The position numbers and the translations under genes are program-made. The notes beneath the pieces were generated by a model that did not search any database, was not told the DNA's origin, and was given only the letters and a program-made list of their open reading frames with translations. This document shows, piece after piece, positions 1 through 5,894 of a DNA stretch of 5,933 nt. Position 1 is the first letter of the stretch, and each line of letters opens with the position of its first letter. The stretch covers positions 1 through 5,933 of the forward strand of contig JAYUKV010000007.1 of assembly GCA_043764135.1 (NCBI GenBank). The letters are read 5' to 3'. Source of the DNA: JAYUKV01 sp043764135 (GTDB taxonomy: Bacteria; Patescibacteriota; JACMRA01).

Positions 1-1830
1 AACCCAGCTGCACTTTCACAAGTTAAAGTTGGAGATACAATTACATACTCTCTAACCGTATCTAACACAGGAAAAGGTAAAGCATTGAATGTATCAGTAT
101 ATGATAAAGTTCCAGCAGGAACTACTTATGTAGCAGGTTCAGCTGATAACTCAGGAATTTTAACAGGTGATACTATTGATTGGATGTTAGGAGATCTAGC
201 TCCAGCAGCGTCAAAAGTATTAACATTTAAAGTAACAGTAGTAGCTAACACATTAACAGAAATTGTTAACACAGCAAATGTAAAATACACAGATCCAACT
301 AAACCAACTACTCCAGTAACAACTCCTTCTAATACAATCAAGCACCCACTTGCAGCTACAATTGGTAACTTCATTTGGAATGATAAGAATGGAAACGGAA
401 TTCAAGATGCAGGTGAACCAGGTGTTCCAGGCGTAAAAGTTACTCTTAAGGACCCAGCAGGTAAAGTAATATGTGAAACAACAACTGATGCTTCTGGATT
501 CTACTCTTGTACTGTTCCAGCAGGAACTTACACACCAACATTTACTCTTCCAGCAGGAACTTACCCAACTAAGAATGGTCAAGGAACTTCAGCTACAGAT
601 TCTGACATCCTACCTAACTTATCAGGTAACCCAATTACAGTAACTAACGGTCAAGTTTACCAAGATCTTGATGGAGGTATTGTATATGCTCCAATGATTA
701 AGCTAACTAAATCTTCTACTCCAGCAGCAGGAAGTACAGTTGCTTATGGTGATGTAATCACTTACAACATCGAAGTTAAGAACGAAGGAACTGGAAGTTC
801 ATTTAACCAAATGGTTATGGATACAATTCCAACTGGTACTGAGTATGTTACAGCTTCTGCAGATAACTCTGGTTCTTACATTGCAACTTCTAATTCATTA
901 ACTTGGATGTTAGGAACAATTGAACCAAGTGCTTCAAAGATTGTATCATTCAAAGTAAAAGTTACAGGTGCTGACAATCTTTCAGAAATTAAGAATGTTG
1001 CTACTGAAACTCATGATGATCCAGCAAACCCAGGTAAATCAACTCCTCCAACTTCATCTAACGAAATCAAACATCCATTAGTAGCATGTCTAGGTGACTA
1101 CATCTGGAATGATAAGAATGGAAACGGAATTCAAGATGCAGGTGAAAAAGGATTAGCAGGAATTACAGTTTCAATTCTTGATGCAAGTGGTAAAGTAGTT
1201 TCTACAACTAAAACTGACGCTAATGGTAAATACGGATTCTGCGTACCAGCAGGTGAATACAAAGTCCAAGTAATCGTACCAAAAGAATACGTACCAACTA
1301 AGCCAGGACAAGGAACTCCTGATACTGACTCTAAGATCGATCTAGGTGGTCTAACACCAGTTATCAAGTTAACTCCAGGACAAAAACTTACTAACATCGA
1401 CGCAGGTCTAGAGCCATTACCACCAGTTGCTAATCCTCTTACTAAATACACTCAAGTAAATACACCAGTAAACTACAACCCTCTAATCAATGACACTCAT
1501 CCAAGTGGTTTACCATTTGAATTATGTGAAATCAATGGTGTTGCAGTTAAGAAAGGTGATTTAGTTAAAGTTGAGAATGGAAGTATTAAGATTGAGCAAG
1601 ATGGAACTATCACATTCATCCCTAACCAAGGATGGACAGGAACTCAAAAATTTAAATACACTATCTGTGATATTAACGGAAAGAAATCTACGACAGAAGA
1701 TACAATCATTATCCCAACTCCAGTTACTCCTAGAACAGGTGGTAACAGCAGTATGATTAACATCTCAATGTTGTTATTAAGTGCATACTTAATCGTTGCA
1801 GCTAATAAATCTAGAAAAATCGCTAAGTAA
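1..1830 (+). CDS. Modular surface protein (DUF11 / SdrD B-like repeats) with C-terminal sorting signal, 5'-partial
   Basis: The frame is open from base 1, so the N-terminus and signal peptide lie outside the window; 609 residues are visible. Domains by visible residue: DUF11-type beta-sandwich (about 1-117), SdrD B-like domain with the WNDKNGNGIQD calcium-type loop (about 121-230), second DUF11 (about 231-360), second SdrD B-like domain (about 363-470), and a bacterial Ig/cadherin-like domain (about 475-573) with the usual NDT, DGTITFIPN and YTICD pattern. The C-terminus has TPRTGG (576-581), a hydrophobic helix (about 585-601) and a basic tail (NKSRKIAK), the layout of a sortase substrate. 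The likely role is a stalk-like adhesin or surface-layer protein anchored to the cell envelope. No binding domain is visible; it could lie in the missing part. The two DUF11-SdrD pairs are a tandem duplication. The gene looks more G+C-rich than the minus-strand precursor gene downstream. It ends in TAA, followed by a strong terminator. Confidence 0.93.
   Translation, partial: NPAALSQVKVGDTITYSLTVSNTGKGKALNVSVYDKVPAGTTYVAGSADNSGILTGDTIDWMLGDLAPAASKVLTFKVTVVANTLTEIVNTANVKYTDPTKPTTPVTTPSNTIKHPLAATIGNFIWNDKNGNGIQDAGEPGVPGVKVTLKDPAGKVICETTTDASGFYSCTVPAGTYTPTFTLPAGTYPTKNGQGTSATDSDILPNLSGNPITVTNGQVYQDLDGGIVYAPMIKLTKSSTPAAGSTVAYGDVITYNIEVKNEGTGSSFNQMVMDTIPTGTEYVTASADNSGSYIATSNSLTWMLGTIEPSASKIVSFKVKVTGADNLSEIKNVATETHDDPANPGKSTPPTSSNEIKHPLVACLGDYIWNDKNGNGIQDAGEKGLAGITVSILDASGKVVSTTKTDANGKYGFCVPAGEYKVQVIVPKEYVPTKPGQGTPDTDSKIDLGGLTPVIKLTPGQKLTNIDAGLEPLPPVANPLTKYTQVNTPVNYNPLINDTHPSGLPFELCEINGVAVKKGDLVKVENGSIKIEQDGTITFIPNQGWTGTQKFKYTICDINGKKSTTEDTIIIPTPVTPRTGGNSSMINISMLLLSAYLIVAANKSRKIAK
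376..417 (+). repeat. 42-base exact direct repeat, copy 1 (SdrD B-like calcium loop)
   Basis: Bases 376-417 are identical to 1105-1146. They encode the start of the first SdrD B-like domain, from W126 through the NDKNGNGIQDAGE loop. The copies are 729 bases (243 codons) apart and in the same frame, so they mark the period of a DUF11-SdrD module duplication. Surrounding sequence has diverged much further than this core. Confidence 0.9.
1105..1146 (+). repeat. 42-base exact direct repeat, copy 2 (SdrD B-like calcium loop)
   Basis: This is the second exact copy of the block at 376-417, encoding W369 and the following Asp/Asn/Gly-rich loop of the second SdrD B-like domain. The flanking bases differ on both sides (T versus C before, C versus A after), so 42 bases is the full exact match. 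Confidence 0.9.
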
Positions 1831-1852
1831 TATTACATCTAATGTAAACAAT

Positions 1853-1890
1853 AAATAGATAGATATCAATTGATATCTATCTATTTTTTT
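1853..1890 (+). terminator. Rho-independent terminator of the surface-protein gene, probably serving both convergent units
   Basis: A perfect 34-base palindrome (1853-1886, centre between 1869 and 1870) runs into seven T residues (1884-1890) on the plus strand, 22 bases after the TAA of the surface-protein gene. It lies between two convergent genes. On the minus strand the hairpin is the same, but the downstream bases are only moderately T-rich (TATTGTTTACATT), so termination from that side would be weaker. No other terminator is visible for the minus-strand unit. Confidence 0.85.
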
Positions 1891-1946
1891 ATAATTTTAA
1901 TAAGTCTGTATCAAACAAATACAAACAGATTAAAATTCAACATCAA

Positions 1947-2132
1947 TTACATTTTTAAAATTAATATATATAAAACACCTAAGCTAAATATTGAAATGAT
2001 TTTTGATAATAAATTTAAGTCAAGTTTCGACATTTGAGTTATATTATTTTTTTGAAAATAAGATATACACGATATAACTACAATATTTGTATAAAATACA
2101 ATTGTTCCAATTAATTTATAATTTAATTCCAT
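1947..2132 (-). CDS. Small two-helix membrane protein, candidate immunity or accessory protein of the adjacent precursor
   Basis: 61 residues starting with ATG, one base after the stop codon of the 398-residue precursor gene, so the two are almost certainly co-transcribed and probably translationally coupled. No clear Shine-Dalgarno precedes the start. Two hydrophobic helices are visible, about residues 8-26 and 42-60, joined by a polar loop with several Lys and Asn (QKNNITQMSKLD). I do not recognise a family. Small proteins with two to four helices directly behind a peptide-toxin gene are often immunity proteins, and that is the working guess here, from position and shape alone. Alternatives are a processing or export helper, or a chance open frame in AT-rich DNA. 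Against chance, it has a tight junction and two well-formed helices. Confidence 0.6.
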   Translation of the reverse strand: MELNYKLIGTIVFYTNIVVISCISYFQKNNITQMSKLDLNLLSKIISIFSLGVLYILILKM

Positions 2133-2133
2133 A

Positions 2134-3330
2134 TTAACATATTTTACTTACTAATGGTACACCATAGCGGATACGAAGATCAACGCCTTGGTCACCACAT
2201 TTTTTATCAATTGCTTGGATAATTCCAAACCAAACTCCAATAAATCCAGCTAGAGAACCGCAAACTGCAGAGCAACCTAATACAGCTGCCAAACCTAATG
2301 CTAATCCACCTATAGCCAGCCAGACTCCCATTTCATTTACAAAACAACTATTTACTCTCCATGTTTTAGAATGCCATGCATTGTATGTTTTGTTTACAAC
2401 TTTTTCACACCCTCCTGCATTTGCAGTGATACCTTTTAAGTTAGATTTAAAAACTTTTTGTAAACTAGTTTCAAGTGATTCAGATTCAGAAGGTTCAACT
2501 AATAGTTGTATTGGTTCAATCAAATTGTCTTCAAAGGCTGAAAGTTTTTCGTCAATATTATTATCAATATCACTTTTTATTCCAACTTTTGAAAATTCAA
2601 TATTTAGCATCTCATCTATTATTGATTGTTGTTCATCATCTGTTTTATTTTCGAGTTTGTTTATTAACTCATCCGAAATTTTTTTAATTTCATTAAAAGT
2701 TATTAAATCAATATTTTTACAATGTCCAGATTTCTCAAGAATTGTTTTTAAAGTTGCAAGTGTATTTGTGTTACCAACAACAGATATTGAAAATATCTTT
2801 GATTGAGACCAATTCCAATATCTTTGTTTTTTAACTTCCCATCCTTTCATCTTGGATAACTCTTTTGTTACTTTTGATTTATCTTCATCAGAAAGTTCAG
2901 GGTTATCTAGTTTTGACCCATTGTTCTTAATGTCATCAATCCTAGTAATCAATTCTTGTAATTTATTGTTGTACTCTTTCTTAACCGTCTTTGAAGAGAG
3001 TTTGCCATTTATGGATACCATTTCATCCATCCCACCAATATTAGATATTCCGCTTATTGAAGTAATTCCATATGTGTTACTATCAAATGTTAATCCTTGC
3101 CAGTTTTTCTCTGGATTAAGTTCATTATCAATTATATTATCAAGATATACGTTATCATTAAATGTTACATTAAGTATTGATTCTGGAGTATTATATATCC
3201 CTTGATTCTTAATTTCTTGTTGTCTTGCATTAGCATTAAAACTTCCTGATAAAGTTGATAATCCTATTATCAATATACTTGTCATTAACAATGTGTATTT
3301 GACTACTTTTCTATAATCGATTTTAATCAT
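2134..3330 (-). CDS. Secreted precursor protein with Cys-rich hydrophobic C-terminus, possible SdpC/closticin-like peptide toxin
   Basis: 398 residues. Residues 1-35 form a signal peptide: a basic start (RKVVK), a hydrophobic core (about 13-29) and an ANA site before R36. Residues 46-71 (around YNTPESIL, NVTFNDN and DNIIDNEL) can be lined up with the start of the Bacillus SdpC propeptide as I remember it. About 110-300 is charged, mostly helical, and unrecognised. From N304 the character changes: GGC at 306-308, cysteines 308, 329, 353, 357, 378 and the C-terminal 398, and a Gly/Ala-rich hydrophobic stretch at 334-374 containing CSAVC. C204 is the only other cysteine. This fits a secreted pro-toxin that is cleaved to free a membrane-active, disulfide-bonded C-terminal peptide. 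Leader strength is low (no good Shine-Dalgarno). The gene is very AT-rich compared with its neighbours. That it is a secreted protein is well supported; the toxin role is inference. Confidence 0.75.
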   Translation of the reverse strand: MIKIDYRKVVKYTLLMTSILIIGLSTLSGSFNANARQQEIKNQGIYNTPESILNVTFNDNVYLDNIIDNELNPEKNWQGLTFDSNTYGITSISGISNIGGMDEMVSINGKLSSKTVKKEYNNKLQELITRIDDIKNNGSKLDNPELSDEDKSKVTKELSKMKGWEVKKQRYWNWSQSKIFSISVVGNTNTLATLKTILEKSGHCKNIDLITFNEIKKISDELINKLENKTDDEQQSIIDEMLNIEFSKVGIKSDIDNNIDEKLSAFEDNLIEPIQLLVEPSESESLETSLQKVFKSNLKGITANAGGCEKVVNKTYNAWHSKTWRVNSCFVNEMGVWLAIGGLALGLAAVLGCSAVCGSLAGFIGVWFGIIQAIDKKCGDQGVDLRIRYGVPLVSKIC

Positions 3331-3397
3331 ATTATTGTCTTATTCATTTATTTGAAAATTATTACAGCACTTTGCGTTTAACTAAGTGCTGTTTTTT
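3299..3397 (+). ncRNA. Candidate antisense RNA over the precursor-gene leader (promoter plus terminator)
   Basis: On the plus strand, TTGACT (3299-3304), a 17-base spacer and TTTAAT (3322-3327) form a plausible sigma-70 promoter; a perfect TATAAT also lies at 3312-3317. A start near 3334 and the terminator at 3364-3397 would give an RNA of about 60 bases. It would be complementary to the leader of the minus-strand precursor mRNA up to just before its start codon. The terminator is clear. The promoter is weaker evidence in DNA this AT-rich. Confidence 0.35.
3364..3397 (+). terminator. Hairpin terminator oriented to the plus strand, opposite to the flanking genes
   Basis: A nine-base-pair perfect stem (ACAGCACTT at 3364-3372 with AAGTGCTGT at 3384-3392) has an 11-base loop and is followed by six T residues (3392-3397). 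This is a standard plus-strand terminator, yet both flanking genes are on the minus strand. Read on the minus strand it lies 34 to 62 bases before the precursor start and 67 bases after the permease stop. There its tail is AATAATTTTC, so it could also act as a leaky terminator or leader hairpin between the exporter and the precursor. Confidence 0.7.
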
Positions 3398-3458
3398 ATT
3401 GTTTGTAAATAATTACAGTATTGGCAATTTATTATTACATATTACTTATTTGTTAAAT

Positions 3459-4229
3459 TTAATTCTTAATTCCAAAACCTTTACCCCATAGATATAATAC
3501 AAATGAATAGGTAACTCCAGTTATCAATACTATAATAAAGAATGAATAATACTGATTATAATTAGAAATACCATTAAACGAAGATCTAAATAAATCCACC
3601 ATATAAACAATAGGATTGTATTCAGAAACTGTCTTAAACGGTTCTGGAAGTCTCTTAATATCGTAGAATACACCACCTAGATAAGTTAATGGAGTAAGTA
3701 CAAAGACAGGAATAGTTGAGACATCATCAAATGATTTTGAATACATAGCACTAACAATTCCCAAACCTGCAAACATAAAACAACTTATAGTTAACGCAAC
3801 AAATGCCAATAATGGATTATCAATTCTAGGTTGAACAAAGAATAAAGCAACTATTAAAATCATAGAAGCAGTAATGTAACCTCTAAATACAGATGCCATT
3901 GTATATGCTAGAATTACAATCCAATTTGGGGTAGGGGATACGATTATCTCTTCTATGCTTTTTTGGAATTTGATAGAAAAAATTGTAAATGCATTTGAAG
4001 TATAAGCAGAAGTAATAGCTGACATAAAGATTATTCCAGGGACCAAAAATTCCGTATAACCTTTAGATCCTCCGCTTAGTTGTGAACCAATTACTCCTCC
4101 GAAAATTGCGAAGTACAATGATTGAGTGATTAGAGGTGGAATAAATGTTTGTCTCCAGATTCTAAATATCCTCTTGATCTCTCTTCTAAATAAAGTTTTA
4201 AAGGAGATAAATTGTTGATTAATTGTCAT
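3459..4229 (-). CDS. ABC-2 type transporter permease, YadH-like
   Basis: 256 residues, the same length as E. coli YadH as I recall it, and similar throughout. It is the membrane subunit of an exporter of the ABC-2 class. About six helices are visible (roughly 28-48, 61-81, 105-130, 140-163, 172-189, 228-247). Diagnostic stretches are the amphipathic start (REIKRIFRIWRQT), the cytoplasmic coupling region KFQKSIEEIIVSPTP (88-102), SFDDVSTIP (166-174), and the family block LTPLTYLGGVFY (178-189) followed by NPIVYM (205-210). Its ATG lies inside the end of the ATPase gene (11-base overlap) with no Shine-Dalgarno of its own, indicating translational coupling. The substrate is not known from sequence; the natural YadGH substrate is also not established to my knowledge. 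Export of, or protection against, the neighbouring precursor's product is possible but unproven. Confidence 0.92.
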   Translation of the reverse strand: MTINQQFISFKTLFRREIKRIFRIWRQTFIPPLITQSLYFAIFGGVIGSQLSGGSKGYTEFLVPGIIFMSAITSAYTSNAFTIFSIKFQKSIEEIIVSPTPNWIVILAYTMASVFRGYITASMILIVALFFVQPRIDNPLLAFVALTISCFMFAGLGIVSAMYSKSFDDVSTIPVFVLTPLTYLGGVFYDIKRLPEPFKTVSEYNPIVYMVDLFRSSFNGISNYNQYYSFFIIVLITGVTYSFVLYLWGKGFGIKN

Positions 4230-5160
4230 ATGATAAATTAGTTAAAGTTGATTTTGCTTTAGTTACAGTCTGTAAGAACAATTGTTCAACAGGGGAAGAT
4301 TCAGGTGTTATTGAAACAACGCTTATTCCTGCTTGATTTAAGACTGTAAAACAATAATTCAAGTCTTTACCTGCATTAAGCGAAAGATTGTACGAATTTG
4401 GCTTCACTGTTGATGTTAAATCAAGATTGACTTTTTCAACATCTATTGGCTTGGAAGTAGTTATAACATAATTGTCTTTTGGTAAATCTTTAATTAATTT
4501 AGCTACTTGGCCTTCTCTAACAACTTTACCATGGTCAAGAATGACTAGATCTGTACACAACCTTTCCACCTCTTCAAGGTAATGCGTAGTTAAGATTACA
4601 GTTATTTGTTCTTCTCGTTGTAGTTTTTCAAGAAACACCCACATGTCATGTCTCAACTCAACATCCACACCTGCCGTTGGCTCATCAAGAATCAATATAT
4701 GAGGCTTATGAACTAAGGCTCTAGCTATCATAAGTCTCCTTTTCATACCGCCTGATAATGAGTTAGCTTGCTGTTTACGTTTTTCTTTAAGTCCCAGATT
4801 TTCAAACAAATACCCCAATCTTTCTGACACTTCTGATCTTGAAAGTCCATATAGACCTGCTTGGTCATAAACTATATCTTCACATTTTTCAAAAATATTG
4901 AAGTTAAACTCTTGAGGAACAATTCCAAATTTTTCTTTAATAGCATTTATATCATTATCTAGAGTCAAGCCATCAACTTCAATTGTTCCAGACGTTTTGG
5001 TCACAAGACCTGATAGGATATTTAGTATTGTTGTTTTACCTGCGCCATTAGCTCCTAATAATCCGAATATTTGATTGTTTGCAATCTCAAATGAAACATT
5101 ATCAAGAGCTGTAAATCCGTTAGAATAAGTTTTGGTTAAGTTTTTTATTTTTACTGACAT
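4219..5160 (-). CDS. ABC transporter ATP-binding protein, YadG-like
   Basis: 313 residues, close to E. coli YadG (about 308) and strikingly similar to it over VPQEFNFN, QAGLYG and LSGGMKRRLMIARAL. All catalytic elements are present: Walker A GANGAGKT (36-43), Q-loop Q83, signature LSGGM (135-139), Walker B ILILDE (155-160) with catalytic E160, D-loop GVD (164-166), and H-loop H193 in TTHYLEE. Residues from about 215 form the accessory C-terminal domain typical of the YadG/DrrA-type exporter ATPases. The protein powers the permease encoded next to it, which overlaps by 11 bases. The start ATG follows a weak AGG nine to eleven bases upstream. Nothing in the gene looks degraded, so an active exporter is expected. 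Confidence 0.95.
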   Translation of the reverse strand: MSVKIKNLTKTYSNGFTALDNVSFEIANNQIFGLLGANGAGKTTILNILSGLVTKTSGTIEVDGLTLDNDINAIKEKFGIVPQEFNFNIFEKCEDIVYDQAGLYGLSRSEVSERLGYLFENLGLKEKRKQQANSLSGGMKRRLMIARALVHKPHILILDEPTAGVDVELRHDMWVFLEKLQREEQITVILTTHYLEEVERLCTDLVILDHGKVVREGQVAKLIKDLPKDNYVITTSKPIDVEKVNLDLTSTVKPNSYNLSLNAGKDLNYCFTVLNQAGISVVSITPESSPVEQLFLQTVTKAKSTLTNLSYDN

Positions 5161-5244
5161 AGTAATAGACCTAACATTATTGTTTTTGTTTGATTTTGCA
5201 AATTCATGTATTTAATAGTTTGTTTTAAAAATATTTTAATTAAG

Positions 5245-5250
5245 ATTATA
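5245..5250 (-). promoter_or_regulatory. Putative -10 element of the ABC exporter operon
   Basis: The minus strand reads TATAAT exactly, about 85 bases before the ATPase start. At the expected -35 position (5268-5273) it reads TCGTTT, a poor match, so the promoter may be weak or need an activator. It is the best candidate between the two divergent genes for leftward transcription. Confidence 0.4.
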
Positions 5251-5365
5251 TCCACTTATTCTTTTTAAAACGATAAAAAAATGTTTATTTAATTTGCAGA
5301 ATTGTAAATCTTTTTAATATGTTCTAAGAATTGTTTAATTAACTACTCACAACTTTTAACGAGTA

Positions 5366-5374
5366 TGATAAAAT
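5366..5374 (+). promoter_or_regulatory. Putative extended -10 promoter for the rightward gene
   Basis: TGATAAAAT gives an extended -10 (TG, one base, TAAAAT), about 90 bases before the GTG start at 5463. The -35 position has no good match, which extended -10 promoters tolerate. It competes with the candidate promoter beginning at 5388. Confidence 0.35.
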
Positions 5375-5387
5375 AGAGGATAACTAG

Positions 5388-5416
5388 TTGACAATAGCGT
5401 AAATGTAAGGTAAAAA
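5388..5416 (+). promoter_or_regulatory. Putative sigma-70 promoter for the rightward gene
   Basis: A perfect TTGACA (5388-5393) is followed after 17 bases by TAAAAA (5411-5416), a mediocre -10. A perfect TATAAT at 5417-5422 sits 23 bases from the -35, which is too far for standard spacing. Either arrangement would give a short leader ending in the strong ribosome binding site. Confidence 0.4.
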
Positions 5417-5450
5417 TATAATTGTAGTGAATAATTCACAATTTTAATTT

Positions 5451-5456
5451 AGGAGG
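5451..5456 (+). promoter_or_regulatory. Strong ribosome binding site deciding a GTG start
   Basis: AGGAGG lies six bases before GTG at 5463. It is the only perfect Shine-Dalgarno in front of a gene in the window and makes the GTG start convincing although no ATG is present there. Confidence 0.8.
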
Positions 5457-5462
5457 AAAAAA

Positions 5463-5894
5463 GTGAAGCCAGATGACTTTGATTTCTCAAACTGGAAATC
5501 AGTAGGGTTTTGGTTTTTTGTATTTTACTATATCCTTAAAATACTAGAAACTGCCCTTGAAAAGAGTGAAGGTCAGAAATGGCTAACTCTCATTGTAACA
5601 AAAATCAATCTACCAATTTGGTTAGAATTAGATTTTCCAATCCAAGCCTTAGATCGTAAATCACGTTTTAATGGTTTGAATACAATCTACAATGAAGGTC
5701 AAAAATCAGAAATTCAAACTGTAAAAGAAGTAGTCTACAGAGTGTTTAAGACATCAAGAGCTTATGGATTAACAAATCCAGGTAGCCGGATGATCCTTTA
5801 CTCAACAGCTTATTCTGAAAAAGCAGTTACTGAAAATCAGAACTGTCCCGCTAAACACGGGACAGCTTTCTTTTACACAATTAACCACCTTTAG
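5463..5894 (+). CDS. Unrecognised protein with one N-terminal membrane helix; 3' end overlaps terminator hairpins
   Basis: 143 residues, starting at GTG behind a perfect Shine-Dalgarno. After an acidic start (KPDDFDFSNW), one hydrophobic aromatic-rich helix spans about residues 13-31 (VGFWFFVFYYILKIL). The rest is soluble and mixed, with NGLNTIYNEGQKSEIQTVKE and TNPGSRMILYS as the most distinctive stretches. I recognise no family. The last 17 or so codons (from about residue 127) run through a hairpin-plus-T-tract terminator, and the TAG stop lies at the loop of a second hairpin. A translated terminator is unusual and suggests that the original stop has been lost by a frameshift or deletion, or that the gene's 3' end was replaced by recombination. 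The start and first 125 residues are well supported; the final residues may be an accident of read-through. Confidence 0.65.
   Translation: MKPDDFDFSNWKSVGFWFFVFYYILKILETALEKSEGQKWLTLIVTKINLPIWLELDFPIQALDRKSRFNGLNTIYNEGQKSEIQTVKEVVYRVFKTSRAYGLTNPGSRMILYSTAYSEKAVTENQNCPAKHGTAFFYTINHL
5843..5874 (+). terminator. Rho-independent terminator, first of a tandem pair, inside the 3' end of the preceding frame
   Basis: An eight-base-pair, G+C-rich perfect stem (CTGTCCCG at 5843-5850 with CGGGACAG at 5858-5865) has a seven-base loop and is followed by CTTTCTTTT. It is the strongest terminator in the window, and it lies about 20 to 50 bases before the stop codon of the frame it interrupts. Confidence 0.8.

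Larger units (their letters stand above)
5161..5462. other. Divergent AT-rich intergenic region
   Basis: About 300 bases separate the minus-strand exporter operon from the plus-strand gene at 5463. I see no open frame of note, no tRNA-like fold and no tandem repeat. It contains the -10 element for the exporter operon, candidate promoters for the rightward gene, and an imperfect dyad (ATTGT at 5421-5425 and ACAAT at 5438-5442, 12 bases between) downstream of the rightward promoters that could be an operator or leader fold. Confidence 0.7.

Noticed and set aside
126..582. Minus-strand open frames across the surface-protein gene (126-374 and 253-582)
   Set aside because: They are mirrors of the repetitive Thr/Val/Pro-rich coding strand, with no start signals and low-complexity Cys/Ser/Trp-rich products.
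1131..1451. Minus-strand open frame of about 106 residues
   Set aside because: It lies wholly within the second SdrD B-like domain on the opposite strand and has no independent support.
1903..1931. Possible extra hairpin (AGTCTGT with ACAGATT) between the convergent genes
   Set aside because: It needs a G-U pair on one strand, has a mismatch on the other, a long loop and no T-tract; the perfect palindrome at 1853-1886 explains termination better.
2381..2806. Long plus-strand open frame across the precursor gene
   Set aside because: It is antisense to a gene with a clear signal peptide and tight downstream coupling; its Ser/Ile/Phe-rich product has no ribosome binding site or domain, as expected from a mirrored AT-rich gene.
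5388..5422. Perfect TTGACA and perfect TATAAT read as one ideal promoter
   Set aside because: They are 23 bases apart, outside the normal 16 to 18, so I listed the 17-base arrangement and treated TATAAT as an alternative only.
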